Shown piece by piece: positions 62,204 to 64,000 of a DNA stretch of 64,000 nucleotides. Source of the stretch: CAZFUY01 sp964522445. GTDB lineage: Bacteria > Pseudomonadota > Gammaproteobacteria > SZUA-229. The position numbers and the translations under genes were made by a program. How positions within the stretch are numbered: position 1 is the first letter of the stretch; every line of letters begins with the position of its first letter. A model generated the notes under the pieces. The model saw only the letters and a list, made by a program, of their open reading frames with translations. It was not told where the DNA came from and did not search any database. The stretch spans positions 3,157 to 67,156 of the forward strand of contig CAZFUY010000004.1 of the NCBI GenBank assembly GCA_964522445.1, read 5' to 3'.

Positions 62204-64000
62204 TTATTTTTTAATCTCCACCCGTATCTTATCCACTTTCTGATAACCACGCGCAAGTTTAAAACCACGCTTACCACGTTCAGCTGCGTGTTCATCAACT
62301 TCACCTGCTTTCATGGTTTTATGTTTTTTACCCGCATAAATAGTTAGCTTTTCACCATCCTGTATTAAATCAATGGCACAAATCCATTCTTCTGCTGATT
62401 TTAATTTGGCAGGCGGTACATTAATAATTTTATTGCCTTTGCCTTTCGACATTTGTGGTAACTCAGATAATTCTGTCACCAGCATATGACCTTCTGAACT
62501 AACTGCAACAATCCAGTCATCTTCCAGACTGCGCACTTTTACAGGTGGTAAAACTTTTGCTCCCGGCGGAATTTTCATAAAGGCTTTACCCGCTTTATTG
62601 CGAGAATGTAAATCACCCAGTCTACAGACAAAACCATAACCATAACTGGTTGAAAACAAATATAGATCATCTGCATTGCCCATAAGCGCAGAAACAAAAA
62701 CAGCACCAGCCGGTGGATTAAAACGCCCCGTTAATGGCTCACCCTGCCCTCTGGCTGATGGCAAAGAATGCGCCTGCAATGTATAGGCTCGACCTGTGCT
62801 ATCTAAAAAGACAGAAAACTGATTGCTCTTACCCGTAGCTGCCGACATAGGGCCATCACCGGCTTTGAAATTAAGCTTTTCTACATCAACTTCATGACCT
62901 TTTGCAGCACGCACCCAGCCTTTTTGTGAAAGTACAACGGTGATTGCTTCACTTGGAATTAACGCTGTTTCATCCATTGCCTGTGCTGCTTCCCTGGCAA
63001 CAATAGGTGAGCGACGTTTATCACCATAGGTTTCTGCATCATCCAGTATTTCTTTTTTAATCAGTGTTTTTAAACGGCGTTCAGAACTGAGTAATTTTTC
63101 CAGTTTTTCTTTTTCTATAGCAAGCTCTTCCTGCTCTGCTCGAATTTTTACTTCTTCCAGACGCGCTAACTGACGCAGCTTGGTATCAAGCACGTAATCA
63201 GCCTGCACATCACTTAACTTGAATCGCTCAATTAATGCAGGCTTGGGTTTCTCACTTTCACGAATGATTTTAATGACTTCATCTATATTTAAAAACGCAA
63301 TTAATAAACCTTCTAATAAATGCAGTCGTTTATTAATTTTATCCAGTCGCCAGTTCAAACGGTTGCGTACCGTCTGTATTCGGTAAGTCAGCCATTCTTT
63401 TAATATGACTCGAATATTTTTAACCAGTGGTCTGCCATCAATACCGATCATATTCATATTGACGCGATAAGTGCGCTCAAGATCAGTGGTGGCAAACAGA
63501 TGATTCATTAACTGTTCGACATCCACTCTATTTGAGCGAGGTACTATCACCAGTCGAGTGGGGTTTTCATGATCAGATTCATCACGAAGATCTTCTACCA
63601 TGGGTAACTTTTTGGCCGTCATTTGATGGGCAATCTGTTCCAGAATTTTATTACCCGATACCTGATGCGGCAGTGCAGTAATAACTATATCACCATCTTC
63701 TTTTTCAAAAATTGCCCGTGCGCGAATACTGCCTTTACCGGTTTGATAAATATTTAGAATTTCTTCTCGAGATGAAATAATTTCTGCATTGGTTGGATAA
63801 TCTGGCCCCTGAATATGCGTACACAAATCCTCAACTGTCGCTTTAGGCTCATCCAGCAAACGAATACAGGCTGTCGCTACTTCTCTTAAATTGTGTGGTG
63901 GAATATCAGTTGCCATACCCACGGCAATACCGGTAGAACCATTTAACAAAACATTGGGCAAACGTGCTGGCAATGATTTAGGTTCATCCATGGTGCCATC
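62204..64000 (-). CDS. parC: DNA topoisomerase IV subunit A, C-terminal 80% (runs off the window)
   Basis: About 598 residues visible of a usual 750. DGTMDEPKSLPARLPNVLLN and GIAVGMATDIPPHNLREVA are ParC rather than GyrA by their wording, and the C-terminal domain has only weak beta-pinwheel repeats (SLPSARGQGEPLTGRF) without the GyrA box QRRGGKG. The catalytic Tyr and quinolone-determining region lie beyond position 64000. With ParE it decatenates sister chromosomes. Confidence 0.95.
   Translation of the reverse strand, partial: DGTMDEPKSLPARLPNVLLNGSTGIAVGMATDIPPHNLREVATACIRLLDEPKATVEDLCTHIQGPDYPTNAEIISSREEILNIYQTGKGSIRARAIFEKEDGDIVITALPHQVSGNKILEQIAHQMTAKKLPMVEDLRDESDHENPTRLVIVPRSNRVDVEQLMNHLFATTDLERTYRVNMNMIGIDGRPLVKNIRVILKEWLTYRIQTVRNRLNWRLDKINKRLHLLEGLLIAFLNIDEVIKIIRESEKPKPALIERFKLSDVQADYVLDTKLRQLARLEEVKIRAEQEELAIEKEKLEKLLSSERRLKTLIKKEILDDAETYGDKRRSPIVAREAAQAMDETALIPSEAITVVLSQKGWVRAAKGHEVDVEKLNFKAGDGPMSAATGKSNQFSVFLDSTGRAYTLQAHSLPSARGQGEPLTGRFNPPAGAVFVSALMGNADDLYLFSTSYGYGFVCRLGDLHSRNKAGKAFMKIPPGAKVLPPVKVRSLEDDWIVAVSSEGHMLVTELSELPQMSKGKGNKIINVPPAKLKSAEEWICAIDLIQDGEKLTIYAGKKHKTMKAGEVDEHAAERGKRGFKLARGYQKVDKIRVEIKK

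Overview
The window looks like a chromosome segment from an AT-rich, free-living, Gram-negative gammaproteobacterium, probably a sulfur oxidiser. Evidence for the class: FimV and FimX type IV pilus/polarity proteins, the complete EF-P lysylation set (efp, epmA, epmB), a TruA-FimV-Asd-LeuBDC block, PrmB, Psd and ParC. The run metZ, purF, cvpA, dedD, folC, accD, trpF, truA, fimV, asd, leuB, leuD, leuC, lysR follows the order I know from Pseudomonas. Evidence for sulfur oxidation is one gene: a Gly/Tyr-rich exported protein of sulfur-globule type at 60938, cut by a 100-N assembly gap. No rRNA, tRNA, CRISPR array, insertion sequence or prophage was seen.

Layout. 1-4842: a partial cytochrome c/FTR1 iron permease reads left from a near-perfect Fur box; a PhnD-type periplasmic binding protein and a hybrid sensor kinase read right. 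4920-11135: a heavy-metal RND efflux operon (czcI-like, czcC, czcB, czcA, all on the minus strand) with a 165-bp hairpin between the first two genes. 11252-15726: a chemoreceptor and a REC-PAS-GGDEF-EAL protein. 15796-28646: the metZ-purF-cvpA-dedD-folC-accD-trpA-trpB-trpF block, interrupted between purF and metZ by four cell-wall-related or linked genes (two YkuD-fold enzymes, an M14 peptidase and a TPR/NTF2 protein). 28880-31161: a diheme cytochrome, a porin and a small Cys-rich exported protein, inserted between trpF and truA. 31286-43733: truA, fimV, asd, leuB, leuD, an entericidin-like mini-lipoprotein, leuC, a divergent LysR regulator, an MFS carrier and aroC. 43862-49455: a REC-kinase, a GGDEF-EAL protein, prmB, a PCu(A)C copper chaperone and psd. 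49527-57266: an orphan outer-membrane-like protein, epmA, efp, epmB, a PilZ-like protein and fimX. 57497-64000: a HemN-like radical SAM protein, a DUF2846 lipoprotein, yaaA, the sulfur-globule gene, an assembly gap with a PilZ-domain start on its far side, a nitroreductase and partial parC.

Themes. Metal handling recurs (Fur/FTR1, Czc, PCu(A)C, two Cys/His-rich small exported proteins). Cyclic-di-GMP signalling is dense: two apparently active-type GGDEF-EAL proteins, a degenerate FimX, and two PilZ-type proteins, one of them a fragment. Intergenic regions carry at least five families of imperfect palindromes, some present as degraded half copies. The most promising less-described units are the PhnD-kinase pair opposite a Fur-controlled iron permease, the Cys-rich/porin/diheme-cytochrome module, and the Csd6-like/TPR-NTF2 pair downstream of purF.
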